Both the position numbers and the translations under genes were made by a program. Of a DNA stretch of 64,000 bases, positions 1 through 13,100 are shown piece after piece. This stretch comes from Saxidomus purpurata. Its lineage: Eukaryota; Mollusca; Bivalvia; Venerida; Veneridae. The DNA lies in assembly GCA_022818135.1 (NCBI GenBank), contig JAFMSR010000012.1, forward strand, positions 10,759,083 to 10,823,082. Reading direction: 5' to 3'. Below the pieces are notes generated by a model. It was not told where the DNA came from and made no database searches. It was given only the letters and a program-made list of their open reading frames with translations. The first letter of the stretch is position 1; each line of letters starts with the position of its first letter.

Positions 1-457
1 GACCCGTGTTCTCGGTTCATTTCACCTGAATTTGATTTTAGTGTATGCCAGGTTTTGAAAAACGGAACAAACATGCGACTTTGGCGGAAAAAATATTTTC
101 TTGTATATCATTAAGTTATACCTATTTTCTTGTATACTTAAAACGTAGATATTTCATATGCACATGCTTATTTAATGATTTTATTCACAAAAACACAGTT
201 AAAACACTCCAATGCTTGCCAATGATTCCTTAGTAACTTTCCTTAAACTTAAAAAAAAAATACAATATCAAAAAGGTATATACAGACTGTTTCTTTCCTA
301 ATAATTTGAACTTACTAATTCATTTCATAAAAATGCATTAATTATAATCAAGATCTACACACTGAAAATATTTCTCTGCAATTTAAATACAATGTTCCGC
401 AATGAATTTTTTCAATATGTATGAAAAAATATTTACAAACTGTTTTGGAAGCCTTTA
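1..457. other. Left flank of the satellite array, no gene seen
   Basis: AT-rich sequence before the first recognisable repeat unit. A 62-codon open stretch at 45-233 follows an acceptor-like TTTTAG, but I see no donor, family match or coding composition to support it. Confidence 0.5.
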
Positions 458-1164
458 AATCGTTCGTGAACAGCCCTCGCTACAGCCCCCGGTAATTGCT
501 TCGGCAGCGCAAAGTGGCAAGCTCCGTGTCTTTGGACAGATAAAGAGGATGGTGTGTTAGTGGTGGCCTGTTTCGTAATGTTTGCATATATATGTATCAA
601 CTTCATTGCACTAATAGCTGTTTCTTTGTGGATTTCAGGTGGGTTTACCGAAGAATACAAAAGAAATAGCCGGAGTATACATCTTTTTCCCGTCGTTTCC
701 GGTATGTATATTTCTTCAATTAGTTTTTTAATGTCTTTTTCATTTACATGATGTGCTGCCTTTCCGTGAGCCTACAGCAGCGCTGAAGCCTGTGCACCAC
801 ACCTTGGCACGTTTTAATCGTCCGTGAAAAGCTCTAGCTTTGCCTCCACGATTGTGTCAGGTAACCGCATCAGCAGCGCAGTGTCATGTTGCCACTTGCC
901 GTCTGTTCCTTTTGTTATGTTTGCATGTATATCCGTATTGACTTCATTGCTCTAATAGCTGTTTGTTTGTGGATTTCAGGTGGCTTTGCCGAAGAATACA
1001 AAAGAAGACACCGGTATTCGCGACCGTACCGCGCCGCTTTTTTCCCGTCGTTTCCGGTATGTATATTTCTTCAATTAGTTTGTTTTCGTTTCTTTTTCAT
1101 TTACATGATGTGCTGCCTTTCCGTGAGCGCTGCAGCCTGTGCACCATACCTTGGCAGCTTTTGC
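458..1164 (+). repeat. Two diverged edge units of the 401-bp array
   Basis: Two short units, about 358 bp (458-815) and 349 bp (816-1164), align along their length to the 401-bp unit with many substitutions and gaps. The first differs most. The second is nearly identical from about 885 onward but lacks roughly 50 bp present in the consensus (the stretch around GTGTCTTTGGGCAGAG). Both keep the exon-like cassette with its acceptor and donor. Decay at the edge with homogeneity inside is the usual pattern of a tandem array maintained by unequal exchange. Confidence 0.9.
639..701 (+). other. Exon-like cassette of the first edge unit, 63 nt
   Basis: Bounded by TGGATTTCAG and CCG|GTATGT like all other units, but only 63 nt (21 codons), open in its first frame, beginning VGLPKNTKEIAG. 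It lacks 14 nt in its middle compared with the 77-nt version. It may be the ancestral exon or a decayed copy. Confidence 0.4.
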
Positions 1165-4100
1165 AATCGTCCGGACCGTGAACCGCCCTCGCTTTGCCTG
1201 CCCGCTTGTGTCCGGTAACCGCATCAGCAGCGCAAAGTGGCAAGCTCCCGTGTCTTTGGGCAGAGAGCAGAGGAGGGCGTGTTAGTGGTTGGCCACTTGC
1301 CGTCTGTTCCTTTTGTTATGTTTGCATGTATATCCGTATTGACTTCATTGCTCTAATAGCTGTTTGTTTGTGGATTTCAGGTGGCTTTGCCGAAGAATAC
1401 AGAAGAAGACACCGGTATTCGCGACCGTACCGCGCCGCTTTTTTCCCGTCGTTTCCGGTATGTATATTTCTTCAATTAGTTTGTTTTCGTTTCTTTTTCA
1501 TTTACATGATGTGCTGCCTTTCCGTGAGCGCTGCAGCCTGTGCACCATACCTTGGCAGCTTTTGCAATCGTCCGGACCGTGAACCGCCCTCGCTTTGCCT
1601 GCCCGCTTGTGTCCGGTAACCGCATCAGCAGCGCAAAGTGGCAAGCTCCCGTGTCTTTGGGCAGAGAGCAGAGGAGGGCGTGTTAGTGGTTGGCCACTTG
1701 CCGTCTGTTCCTTTTGTTATGTTTGCATGTATATCCGTATTGACTTCATTGCTCTAATAGCTGTTTGTTTGTGGATTTCAGGTGGCTTTGCCGAAGAATA
1801 CAGAAGAAGACACCGGTATTCGCGACCGTACCGCGCCGCTTTTTTCCCGTCGTTTCCGGTATGTATATTTCTTCAATTAGTTTGTTTTCGTTTCTTTTTC
1901 ATTTACATGATGTGCTGCCTTTCCGTGAGCGCTGCAGCCTGTGCACCATACCTTGGCAGCTTTTGCAATCGTCCGGACCGTGAACCGCCCTCGCTTTGCC
2001 TGCCCGCTTGTGTCCGGTAACCGCATCAGCAGCGCAAAGTGGCAAGCTCCCGTGTCTTTGGGCAGAGAGCAGAGGAGGGCGTGTTAGTGGTTGGCCACTT
2101 GCCGTCTGTTCCTTTTGTTATGTTTGCATGTATATCCGTATTGACTTCATTGCTCTAATAGCTGTTTGTTTGTGGATTTCAGGTGGCTTTGCCGAAGAAT
2201 ACAGAAGAAGACACCGGTATTCGCGACCGTACCGCGCCGCTTTTTTCCCGTCGTTTCCGGTATGTATATTTCTTCAATTAGTTTGTTTTCGTTTCTTTTT
2301 CATTTACATGATGTGCTGCCTTTCCGTGAGCGCTGCAGCCTGTGCACCATACCTTGGCAGCTTTTGCAATCGTCCGGACCGTGAACCGCCCTCGCTTTGC
2401 CTGCCCGCTTGTGTCCGGTAACCGCATCAGCAGCGCAAAGTGGCAAGCTCCCGTGTCTTTGGGCAGAGAGCAGAGGAGGGCGTGTTAGTGGTTGGCCACT
2501 TGCCGTCTGTTCCTTTTGTTATGTTTGCATGTATATCCGTATTGACTTCATTGCTCTAATAGCTGTTTGTTTGTGGATTTCAGGTGGCTTTGCCGAAGAA
2601 TACAGAAGAAGACACCGGTATTCGCGACCGTACCGCGCCGCTTTTTTCCCGTCGTTTCCGGTATGTATATTTCTTCAATTAGTTTGTTTTCGTTTCTTTT
2701 TCATTTACATGATGTGCTGCCTTTCCGTGAGCGCTGCAGCCTGTGCACCATACCTTGGCAGCTTTTGCAATCGTCCGGACCGTGAACCGCCCTCGCTTTG
2801 CCTGCCCGCTTGTGTCCGGTAACCGCATCAGCAGCGCAAAGTGGCAAGCTCCCGTGTCTTTGGGCAGAGAGCAGAGGAGGGCGTGTTAGTGGTTGGCCAC
2901 TTGCCGTCTGTTCCTTTTGTTATGTTTGCATGTATATCCGTATTGACTTCATTGCTCTAATAGCTGTTTGTTTGTGGATTTCAGGTGGCTTTGCCGAAGA
3001 ATACAGAAGAAGACACCGGTATTCGCGACCGTACCGCGCCGCTTTTTTCCCGTCGTTTCCGGTATGTATATTTCTTCAATTAGTTTGTTTTCGTTTCTTT
3101 TTCATTTACATGATGTGCTGCCTTTCCGTGAGCGCTGCAGCCTGTGCACCATACCTTGGCAGCTTTTGCAATCGTCCGGACCGTGAACCGCCCTCGCTTT
3201 GCCTGCCCGCTTGTGTCCGGTAACCGCATCAGCAGCGCAAAGTGGCAAGCTCCCGTGTCTTTGGGCAGAGAGCAGAGGAGGGCGTGTTAGTGGTTGGCCA
3301 CTTGCCGTCTGTTCCTTTTGTTATGTTTGCATGTATATCCGTATTGACTTCATTGCTCTAATAGCTGTTTGTTTGTGGATTTCAGGTGGCTTTGCCGAAG
3401 AATACAGAAGAAGACACCGGTATTCGCGACCGTACCGCGCCGCTTTTTTCCCGTCGTTTCCGGTATGTATATTTCTTCAATTAGTTTGTTTTCGTTTCTT
3501 TTTCATTTACATGATGTGCTGCCTTTCCGTGAGCGCTGCAGCCTGTGCACCATACCTTGGCAGCTTTTGCAATCGTCCGGACCGTGAACCGCCCTCGCTT
3601 TGCCTGCCCGCTTGTGTCCGGTAACCGCATCAGCAGCGCAAAGTGGCAAGCTCCCGTGTCTTTGGGCAGAGAGCAGAGGAGGGCGTGTTAGTGGTTGGCC
3701 ACTTGCCGTCTGTTCCTTTTGTTATGTTTGCATGTATATCCGTATTGACTTCATTGCTCTAATAGCTGTTTGTTTGTGGATTTCAGGTGGCTTTGCCGAA
3801 GAATACAGAAGAAGACACCGGTATTCGCGACCGTACCGCGCCGCTTTTTTCCCGTCGTTTCCGGTATGTATATTTCTTCAATTAGTTTGTTTTCGTTTCT
3901 TTTTCATTTACATGATGTGCTGCCTTTCCGTGAGCGCTGCAGCCTGTGCACCATACCTTGGCAGCTTTTGCAATCGTCCGGACCGTGAACCGCCCTCGCT
4001 TTGCCTGCCCGCTTGTGTCCGGTAACCGCATCAGCAGCGCAAAGTGGCAAGCTCCCGTGTCTTTGGGCAGAGAGCAGAGGAGGGCGTGTTAGTGGTTGGC

Positions 4101-7100
4101 CACTTGCCGTCTGTTCCTTTTGTTATGTTTGCATGTATATCCGTATTGACTTCATTGCTCTAATAGCTGTTTGTTTGTGGATTTCAGGTGGCTTTGCCGA
4201 AGAATACAGAAGAAGACACCGGTATTCGCGACCGTACCGCGCCGCTTTTTTCCCGTCGTTTCCGGTATGTATATTTCTTCAATTAGTTTGTTTTCGTTTC
4301 TTTTTCATTTACATGATGTGCTGCCTTTCCGTGAGCGCTGCAGCCTGTGCACCATACCTTGGCAGCTTTTGCAATCGTCCGGACCGTGAACCGCCCTCGC
4401 TTTGCCTGCCCGCTTGTGTCCGGTAACCGCATCAGCAGCGCAAAGTGGCAAGCTCCCGTGTCTTTGGGCAGAGAGCAGAGGAGGGCGTGTTAGTGGTTGG
4501 CCACTTGCCGTCTGTTCCTTTTGTTATGTTTGCATGTATATCCGTATTGACTTCATTGCTCTAATAGCTGTTTGTTTGTGGATTTCAGGTGGCTTTGCCG
4601 AAGAATACAGAAGAAGACACCGGTATTCGCGACCGTACCGCGCCGCTTTTTTCCCGTCGTTTCCGGTATGTATATTTCTTCAATTAGTTTGTTTTCGTTT
4701 CTTTTTCATTTACATGATGTGCTGCCTTTCCGTGAGCGCTGCAGCCTGTGCACCATACCTTGGCAGCTTTTGCAATCGTCCGGACCGTGAACCGCCCTCG
4801 CTTTGCCTGCCCGCTTGTGTCCGGTAACCGCATCAGCAGCGCAAAGTGGCAAGCTCCCGTGTCTTTGGGCAGAGAGCAGAGGAGGGCGTGTTAGTGGTTG
4901 GCCACTTGCCGTCTGTTCCTTTTGTTATGTTTGCATGTATATCCGTATTGACTTCATTGCTCTAATAGCTGTTTGTTTGTGGATTTCAGGTGGCTTTGCC
5001 GAAGAATACAGAAGAAGACACCGGTATTCGCGACCGTACCGCGCCGCTTTTTTCCCGTCGTTTCCGGTATGTATATTTCTTCAATTAGTTTGTTTTCGTT
5101 TCTTTTTCATTTACATGATGTGCTGCCTTTCCGTGAGCGCTGCAGCCTGTGCACCATACCTTGGCAGCTTTTGCAATCGTCCGGACCGTGAACCGCCCTC
5201 GCTTTGCCTGCCCGCTTGTGTCCGGTAACCGCATCAGCAGCGCAAAGTGGCAAGCTCCCGTGTCTTTGGGCAGAGAGCAGAGGAGGGCGTGTTAGTGGTT
5301 GGCCACTTGCCGTCTGTTCCTTTTGTTATGTTTGCATGTATATCCGTATTGACTTCATTGCTCTAATAGCTGTTTGTTTGTGGATTTCAGGTGGCTTTGC
5401 CGAAGAATACAGAAGAAGACACCGGTATTCGCGACCGTACCGCGCCGCTTTTTTCCCGTCGTTTCCGGTATGTATATTTCTTCAATTAGTTTGTTTTCGT
5501 TTCTTTTTCATTTACATGATGTGCTGCCTTTCCGTGAGCGCTGCAGCCTGTGCACCATACCTTGGCAGCTTTTGCAATCGTCCGGACCGTGAACCGCCCT
5601 CGCTTTGCCTGCCCGCTTGTGTCCGGTAACCGCATCAGCAGCGCAAAGTGGCAAGCTCCCGTGTCTTTGGGCAGAGAGCAGAGGAGGGCGTGTTAGTGGT
5701 TGGCCACTTGCCGTCTGTTCCTTTTGTTATGTTTGCATGTATATCCGTATTGACTTCATTGCTCTAATAGCTGTTTGTTTGTGGATTTCAGGTGGCTTTG
5801 CCGAAGAATACAGAAGAAGACACCGGTATTCGCGACCGTACCGCGCCGCTTTTTTCCCGTCGTTTCCGGTATGTATATTTCTTCAATTAGTTTGTTTTCG
5901 TTTCTTTTTCATTTACATGATGTGCTGCCTTTCCGTGAGCGCTGCAGCCTGTGCACCATACCTTGGCAGCTTTTGCAATCGTCCGGACCGTGAACCGCCC
6001 TCGCTTTGCCTGCCCGCTTGTGTCCGGTAACCGCATCAGCAGCGCAAAGTGGCAAGCTCCCGTGTCTTTGGGCAGAGAGCAGAGGAGGGCGTGTTAGTGG
6101 TTGGCCACTTGCCGTCTGTTCCTTTTGTTATGTTTGCATGTATATCCGTATTGACTTCATTGCTCTAATAGCTGTTTGTTTGTGGATTTCAGGTGGCTTT
6201 GCCGAAGAATACAGAAGAAGACACCGGTATTCGCGACCGTACCGCGCCGCTTTTTTCCCGTCGTTTCCGGTATGTATATTTCTTCAATTAGTTTGTTTTC
6301 GTTTCTTTTTCATTTACATGATGTGCTGCCTTTCCGTGAGCGCTGCAGCCTGTGCACCATACCTTGGCAGCTTTTGCAATCGTCCGGACCGTGAACCGCC
6401 CTCGCTTTGCCTGCCCGCTTGTGTCCGGTAACCGCATCAGCAGCGCAAAGTGGCAAGCTCCCGTGTCTTTGGGCAGAGAGCAGAGGAGGGCGTGTTAGTG
6501 GTTGGCCACTTGCCGTCTGTTCCTTTTGTTATGTTTGCATGTATATCCGTATTGACTTCATTGCTCTAATAGCTGTTTGTTTGTGGATTTCAGGTGGCTT
6601 TGCCGAAGAATACAGAAGAAGACACCGGTATTCGCGACCGTACCGCGCCGCTTTTTTCCCGTCGTTTCCGGTATGTATATTTCTTCAATTAGTTTGTTTT
6701 CGTTTCTTTTTCATTTACATGATGTGCTGCCTTTCCGTGAGCGCTGCAGCCTGTGCACCATACCTTGGCAGCTTTTGCAATCGTCCGGACCGTGAACCGC
6801 CCTCGCTTTGCCTGCCCGCTTGTGTCCGGTAACCGCATCAGCAGCGCAAAGTGGCAAGCTCCCGTGTCTTTGGGCAGAGAGCAGAGGAGGGCGTGTTAGT
6901 GGTTGGCCACTTGCCGTCTGTTCCTTTTGTTATGTTTGCATGTATATCCGTATTGACTTCATTGCTCTAATAGCTGTTTGTTTGTGGATTTCAGGTGGCT
7001 TTGCCGAAGAATACAGAAGAAGACACCGGTATTCGCGACCGTACCGCGCCGCTTTTTTCCCGTCGTTTCCGGTATGTATATTTCTTCAATTAGTTTGTTT

Positions 7101-10100
7101 TCGTTTCTTTTTCATTTACATGATGTGCTGCCTTTCCGTGAGCGCTGCAGCCTGTGAGCACCATACCTTGGCAGCTTTTGCAATCGTCCGGACCGTGAAC
7201 CGCCCTCGCTTTGCCTGCCCGCTTGTGTCCGGTAACCGCATCAGCAGCGCAAAGTGGCAAGCTCCCGTGTCTTTGGGCAGAGAGCAGAGGAGGGCGTGTT
7301 AGTGGTTGGCCACTTGCCGTCTGTTCCTTTTGTTATGTTTGCATGTATATCCGTATTGACTTCATTGCTCTAATAGCTGTTTGTTTGTGGATTTCAGGTG
7401 GCTTTGCCGAAGAATACAGAAGAAGACACCGGTATTCGCGACCGTACCGCGCCGCTTTTTTCCCGTCGTTTCCGGTATGTATATTTCTTCAATTAGTTTG
7501 TTTTCGTTTCTTTTTCATTTACATGATGTGCTGCCTTTCCGTGAGCGCTGCAGCCTGTGCACCATACCTTGGCAGCTTTTGCAATCGTCCGGACCGTGAA
7601 CCGCCCTCGCTTTGCCTGCCCGCTTGTGTCCGGTAACCGCATCAGCAGCGCAAAGTGGCAAGCTCCCGTGTCTTTGGGCAGAGAGCAGAGGAGGGCGTGT
7701 TAGTGGTTGGCCACTTGCCGTCTGTTCCTTTTGTTATGTTTGCATGTATATCCGTATTGACTTCATTGCTCTAATAGCTGTTTGTTTGTGGATTTCAGGT
7801 GGCTTTGCCGAAGAATACAGAAGAAGACACCGGTATTCGCGACCGTACCGCGCCGCTTTTTTCCCGTCGTTTCCGGTATGTATATTTCTTCAATTAGTTT
7901 GTTTTCGTTTCTTTTTCATTTACATGATGTGCTGCCTTTCCGTGAGCGCTGCAGCCTGTGCACCATACCTTGGCAGCTTTTGCAATCGTCCGGACCGTGA
8001 ACCGCCCTCGCTTTGCCTGCCCGCTTGTGTCCGGTAACCGCATCAGCAGCGCAAAGTGGCAAGCTCCCGTGTCTTTGGGCAGAGAGCAGAGGAGGGCGTG
8101 TTAGTGGTTGGCCACTTGCCGTCTGTTCCTTTTGTTATGTTTGCATGTATATCCGTATTGACTTCATTGCTCTAATAGCTGTTTGTTTGTGGATTTCAGG
8201 TGGCTTTGCCGAAGAATACAGAAGAAGACACCGGTATTCGCGACCGTACCGCGCCGCTTTTTTCCCGTCGTTTCCGGTATGTATATTTCTTCAATTAGTT
8301 TGTTTTCGTTTCTTTTTCATTTACATGATGTGCTGCCTTTCCGTGAGCGCTGCAGCCTGTGCACCATACCTTGGCAGCTTTTGCAATCGTCCGGACCGTG
8401 AACCGCCCTCGCTTTGCCTGCCCGCTTGTGTCCGGTAACCGCATCAGCAGCGCAAAGTGGCAAGCTCCCGTGTCTTTGGGCAGAGAGCAGAGGAGGGCGT
8501 GTTAGTGGTTGGCCACTTGCCGTCTGTTCCTTTTGTTATGTTTGCATGTATATCCGTATTGACTTCATTGCTCTAATAGCTGTTTGTTTGTGGATTTCAG
8601 GTGGCTTTGCCGAAGAATACAGAAGAAGACACCGGTATTCGCGACCGTACCGCGCCGCTTTTTTCCCGTCGTTTCCGGTATGTATATTTCTTCAATTAGT
8701 TTGTTTTCGTTTCTTTTTCATTTACATGATGTGCTGCCTTTCCGTGAGCGCTGCAGCCTGTGCACCATACCTTGGCAGCTTTTGCAATCGTCCGGACCGT
8801 GAACCGCCCTCGCTTTGCCTGCCCGCTTGTGTCCGGTAACCGCATCAGCAGCGCAAAGTGGCAAGCTCCCGTGTCTTTGGGCAGAGAGCAGAGGAGGGCG
8901 TGTTAGTGGTTGGCCACTTGCCGTCTGTTCCTTTTGTTATGTTTGCATGTATATCCGTATTGACTTCATTGCTCTAATAGCTGTTTGTTTGTGGATTTCA
9001 GGTGGCTTTGCCGAAGAATACAGAAGAAGACACCGGTATTCGCGACCGTACCGCGCCGCTTTTTTCCCGTCGTTTCCGGTATGTATATTTCTTCAATTAG
9101 TTTGTTTTCGTTTCTTTTTCATTTACATGATGTGCTGCCTTTCCGTGAGCGCTGCAGCCTGTGCACCATACCTTGGCAGCTTTTGCAATCGTCCGGACCG
9201 TGAACCGCCCTCGCTTTGCCTGCCCGCTTGTGTCCGGTAACCGCATCAGCAGCGCAAAGTGGCAAGCTCCCGTGTCTTTGGGCAGAGAGCAGAGGAGGGC
9301 GTGTTAGTGGTTGGCCACTTGCCGTCTGTTCCTTTTGTTATGTTTGCATGTATATCCGTATTGACTTCATTGCTCTAATAGCTGTTTGTTTGTGGATTTC
9401 AGGTGGCTTTGCCGAAGAATACAGAAGAAGACACCGGTATTCGCGACCGTACCGCGCCGCTTTTTTCCCGTCGTTTCCGGTATGTATATTTCTTCAATTA
9501 GTTTGTTTTCGTTTCTTTTTCATTTACATGATGTGCTGCCTTTCCGTGAGCGCTGCAGCCTGTGCACCATACCTTGGCAGCTTTTGCAATCGTCCGGACC
9601 GTGAACCGCCCTCGCTTTGCCTGCCCGCTTGTGTCCGGTAACCGCATCAGCAGCGCAAAGTGGCAAGCTCCCGTGTCTTTGGGCAGAGAGCAGAGGAGGG
9701 CGTGTTAGTGGTTGGCCACTTGCCGTCTGTTCCTTTTGTTATGTTTGCATGTATATCCGTATTGACTTCATTGCTCTAATAGCTGTTTGTTTGTGGATTT
9801 CAGGTGGCTTTGCCGAAGAATACAGAAGAAGACACCGGTATTCGCGACCGTACCGCGCCGCTTTTTTCCCGTCGTTTCCGGTATGTATATTTCTTCAATT
9901 AGTTTGTTTTCGTTTCTTTTTCATTTACATGATGTGCTGCCTTTCCGTGAGCGCTGCAGCCTGTGCACCATACCTTGGCAGCTTTTGCAATCGTCCGGAC
10001 CGTGAACCGCCCTCGCTTTGCCTGCCCGCTTGTGTCCGGTAACCGCATCAGCAGCGCAAAGTGGCAAGCTCCCGTGTCTTTGGGCAGAGAGCAGAGGAGG

Positions 10101-13100
10101 GCGTGTTAGTGGTTGGCCACTTGCCGTCTGTTCCTTTTGTTATGTTTGCATGTATATCCGTATTGACTTCATTGCTCTAATAGCTGTTTGTTTGTGGATT
10201 TCAGGTGGCTTTGCCGAAGAATACAGAAGAAGACACCGGTATTCGCGACCGTACCGCGCCGCTTTTTTCCCGTCGTTTCCGGTATGTATATTTCTTCAAT
10301 TAGTTTGTTTTCGTTTCTTTTTCATTTACATGATGTGCTGCCTTTCCGTGAGCGCTGCAGCCTGTGCACCATACCTTGGCAGCTTTTGCAATCGTCCGGA
10401 CCGTGAACCGCCCTCGCTTTGCCTGCCCGCTTGTGTCCGGTAACCGCATCAGCAGCGCAAAGTGGCAAGCTCCCGTGTCTTTGGGCAGAGAGCAGAGGAG
10501 GGCGTGTTAGTGGTTGGCCACTTGCCGTCTGTTCCTTTTGTTATGTTTGCATGTATATCCGTATTGACTTCATTGCTCTAATAGCTGTTTGTTTGTGGAT
10601 TTCAGGTGGCTTTGCCGAAGAATACAGAAGAAGACACCGGTATTCGCGACCGTACCGCGCCGCTTTTTTCCCGTCGTTTCCGGTATGTATATTTCTTCAA
10701 TTAGTTTGTTTTCGTTTCTTTTTCATTTACATGATGTGCTGCCTTTCCGTGAGCGCTGCAGCCTGTGCACCATACCTTGGCAGCTTTTGCAATCGTCCGG
10801 ACCGTGAACCGCCCTCGCTTTGCCTGCCCGCTTGTGTCCGGTAACCGCATCAGCAGCGCAAAGTGGCAAGCTCCCGTGTCTTTGGGCAGAGAGCAGAGGA
10901 GGGCGTGTTAGTGGTTGGCCACTTGCCGTCTGTTCCTTTTGTTATGTTTGCATGTATATCCGTATTGACTTCATTGCTCTAATAGCTGTTTGTTTGTGGA
11001 TTTCAGGTGGCTTTGCCGAAGAATACAGAAGAAGACACCGGTATTCGCGACCGTACCGCGCCGCTTTTTTCCCGTCGTTTCCGGTATGTATATTTCTTCA
11101 ATTAGTTTGTTTTCGTTTCTTTTTCATTTACATGATGTGCTGCCTTTCCGTGAGCGCTGCAGCCTGTGCACCATACCTTGGCAGCTTTTGCAATCGTCCG
11201 GACCGTGAACCGCCCTCGCTTTGCCTGCCCGCTTGTGTCCGGTAACCGCATCAGCAGCGCAAAGTGGCAAGCTCCCGTGTCTTTGGGCAGAGAGCAGAGG
11301 AGGGCGTGTTAGTGGTTGGCCACTTGCCGTCTGTTCCTTTTGTTATGTTTGCATGTATATCCGTATTGACTTCATTGCTCTAATAGCTGTTTGTTTGTGG
11401 ATTTCAGGTGGCTTTGCCGAAGAATACAGAAGAAGACACCGGTATTCGCGACCGTACCGCGCCGCTTTTTTCCCGTCGTTTCCGGTATGTATATTTCTTC
11501 AATTAGTTTGTTTTCGTTTCTTTTTCATTTACATGATGTGCTGCCTTTCCGTGAGCGCTGCAGCCTGTGCACCATACCTTGGCAGCTTTTGCAATCGTCC
11601 GGACCGTGAACCGCCCTCGCTTTGCCTGCCCGCTTGTGTCCGGTAACCGCATCAGCAGCGCAAAGTGGCAAGCTCCCGTGTCTTTGGGCAGAGAGCAGAG
11701 GAGGGCGTGTTAGTGGTTGGCCACTTGCCGTCTGTTCCTTTTGTTATGTTTGCATGTATATCCGTATTGACTTCATTGCTCTAATAGCTGTTTGTTTGTG
11801 GATTTCAGGTGGCTTTGCCGAAGAATACAGAAGAAGACACCGGTATTCGCGACCGTACCGCGCCGCTTTTTTCCCGTCGTTTCCGGTATGTATATTTCTT
11901 CAATTAGTTTGTTTTCGTTTCTTTTTCATTTACATGATGTGCTGCCTTTCCGTGAGCGCTGCAGCCTGTGCACCATACCTTGGCAGCTTTTGCAATCGTC
12001 CGGACCGTGAACCGCCCTCGCTTTGCCTGCCCGCTTGTGTCCGGTAACCGCATCAGCAGCGCAAAGTGGCAAGCTCCCGTGTCTTTGGGCAGAGAGCAGA
12101 GGAGGGCGTGTTAGTGGTTGGCCACTTGCCGTCTGTTCCTTTTGTTATGTTTGCATGTATATCCGTATTGACTTCATTGCTCTAATAGCTGTTTGTTTGT
12201 GGATTTCAGGTGGCTTTGCCGAAGAATACAGAAGAAGACACCGGTATTCGCGACCGTACCGCGCCGCTTTTTTCCCGTCGTTTCCGGTATGTATATTTCT
12301 TCAATTAGTTTGTTTTCGTTTCTTTTTCATTTACATGATGTGCTGCCTTTCCGTGAGCGCTGCAGCCTGTGCACCATACCTTGGCAGCTTTTGCAATCGT
12401 CCGGACCGTGAACCGCCCTCGCTTTGCCTGCCCGCTTGTGTCCGGTAACCGCATCAGCAGCGCAAAGTGGCAAGCTCCCGTGTCTTTGGGCAGAGAGCAG
12501 AGGAGGGCGTGTTAGTGGTTGGCCACTTGCCGTCTGTTCCTTTTGTTATGTTTGCATGTATATCCGTATTGACTTCATTGCTCTAATAGCTGTTTGTTTG
12601 TGGATTTCAGGTGGCTTTGCCGAAGAATACAGAAGAAGACACCGGTATTCGCGACCGTACCGCGCCGCTTTTTTCCCGTCGTTTCCGGTATGTATATTTC
12701 TTCAATTAGTTTGTTTTCGTTTCTTTTTCATTTACATGATGTGCTGCCTTTCCGTGAGCGCTGCAGCCTGTGCACCATACCTTGGCAGCTTTTGCAATCG
12801 TCCGGACCGTGAACCGCCCTCGCTTTGCCTGCCCGCTTGTGTCCGGTAACCGCATCAGCAGCGCAAAGTGGCAAGCTCCCGTGTCTTTGGGCAGAGAGCA
12901 GAGGAGGGCGTGTTAGTGGTTGGCCACTTGCCGTCTGTTCCTTTTGTTATGTTTGCATGTATATCCGTATTGACTTCATTGCTCTAATAGCTGTTTGTTT
13001 GTGGATTTCAGGTGGCTTTGCCGAAGAATACAGAAGAAGACACCGGTATTCGCGACCGTACCGCGCCGCTTTTTTCCCGTCGTTTCCGGTATGTATATTT

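Noticed and set aside
1381..1500. Array as spliced-leader RNA genes
   Set aside because: Tandem organisation and a GT donor fit, but there is an upstream acceptor and no clear Sm site or snRNA fold.
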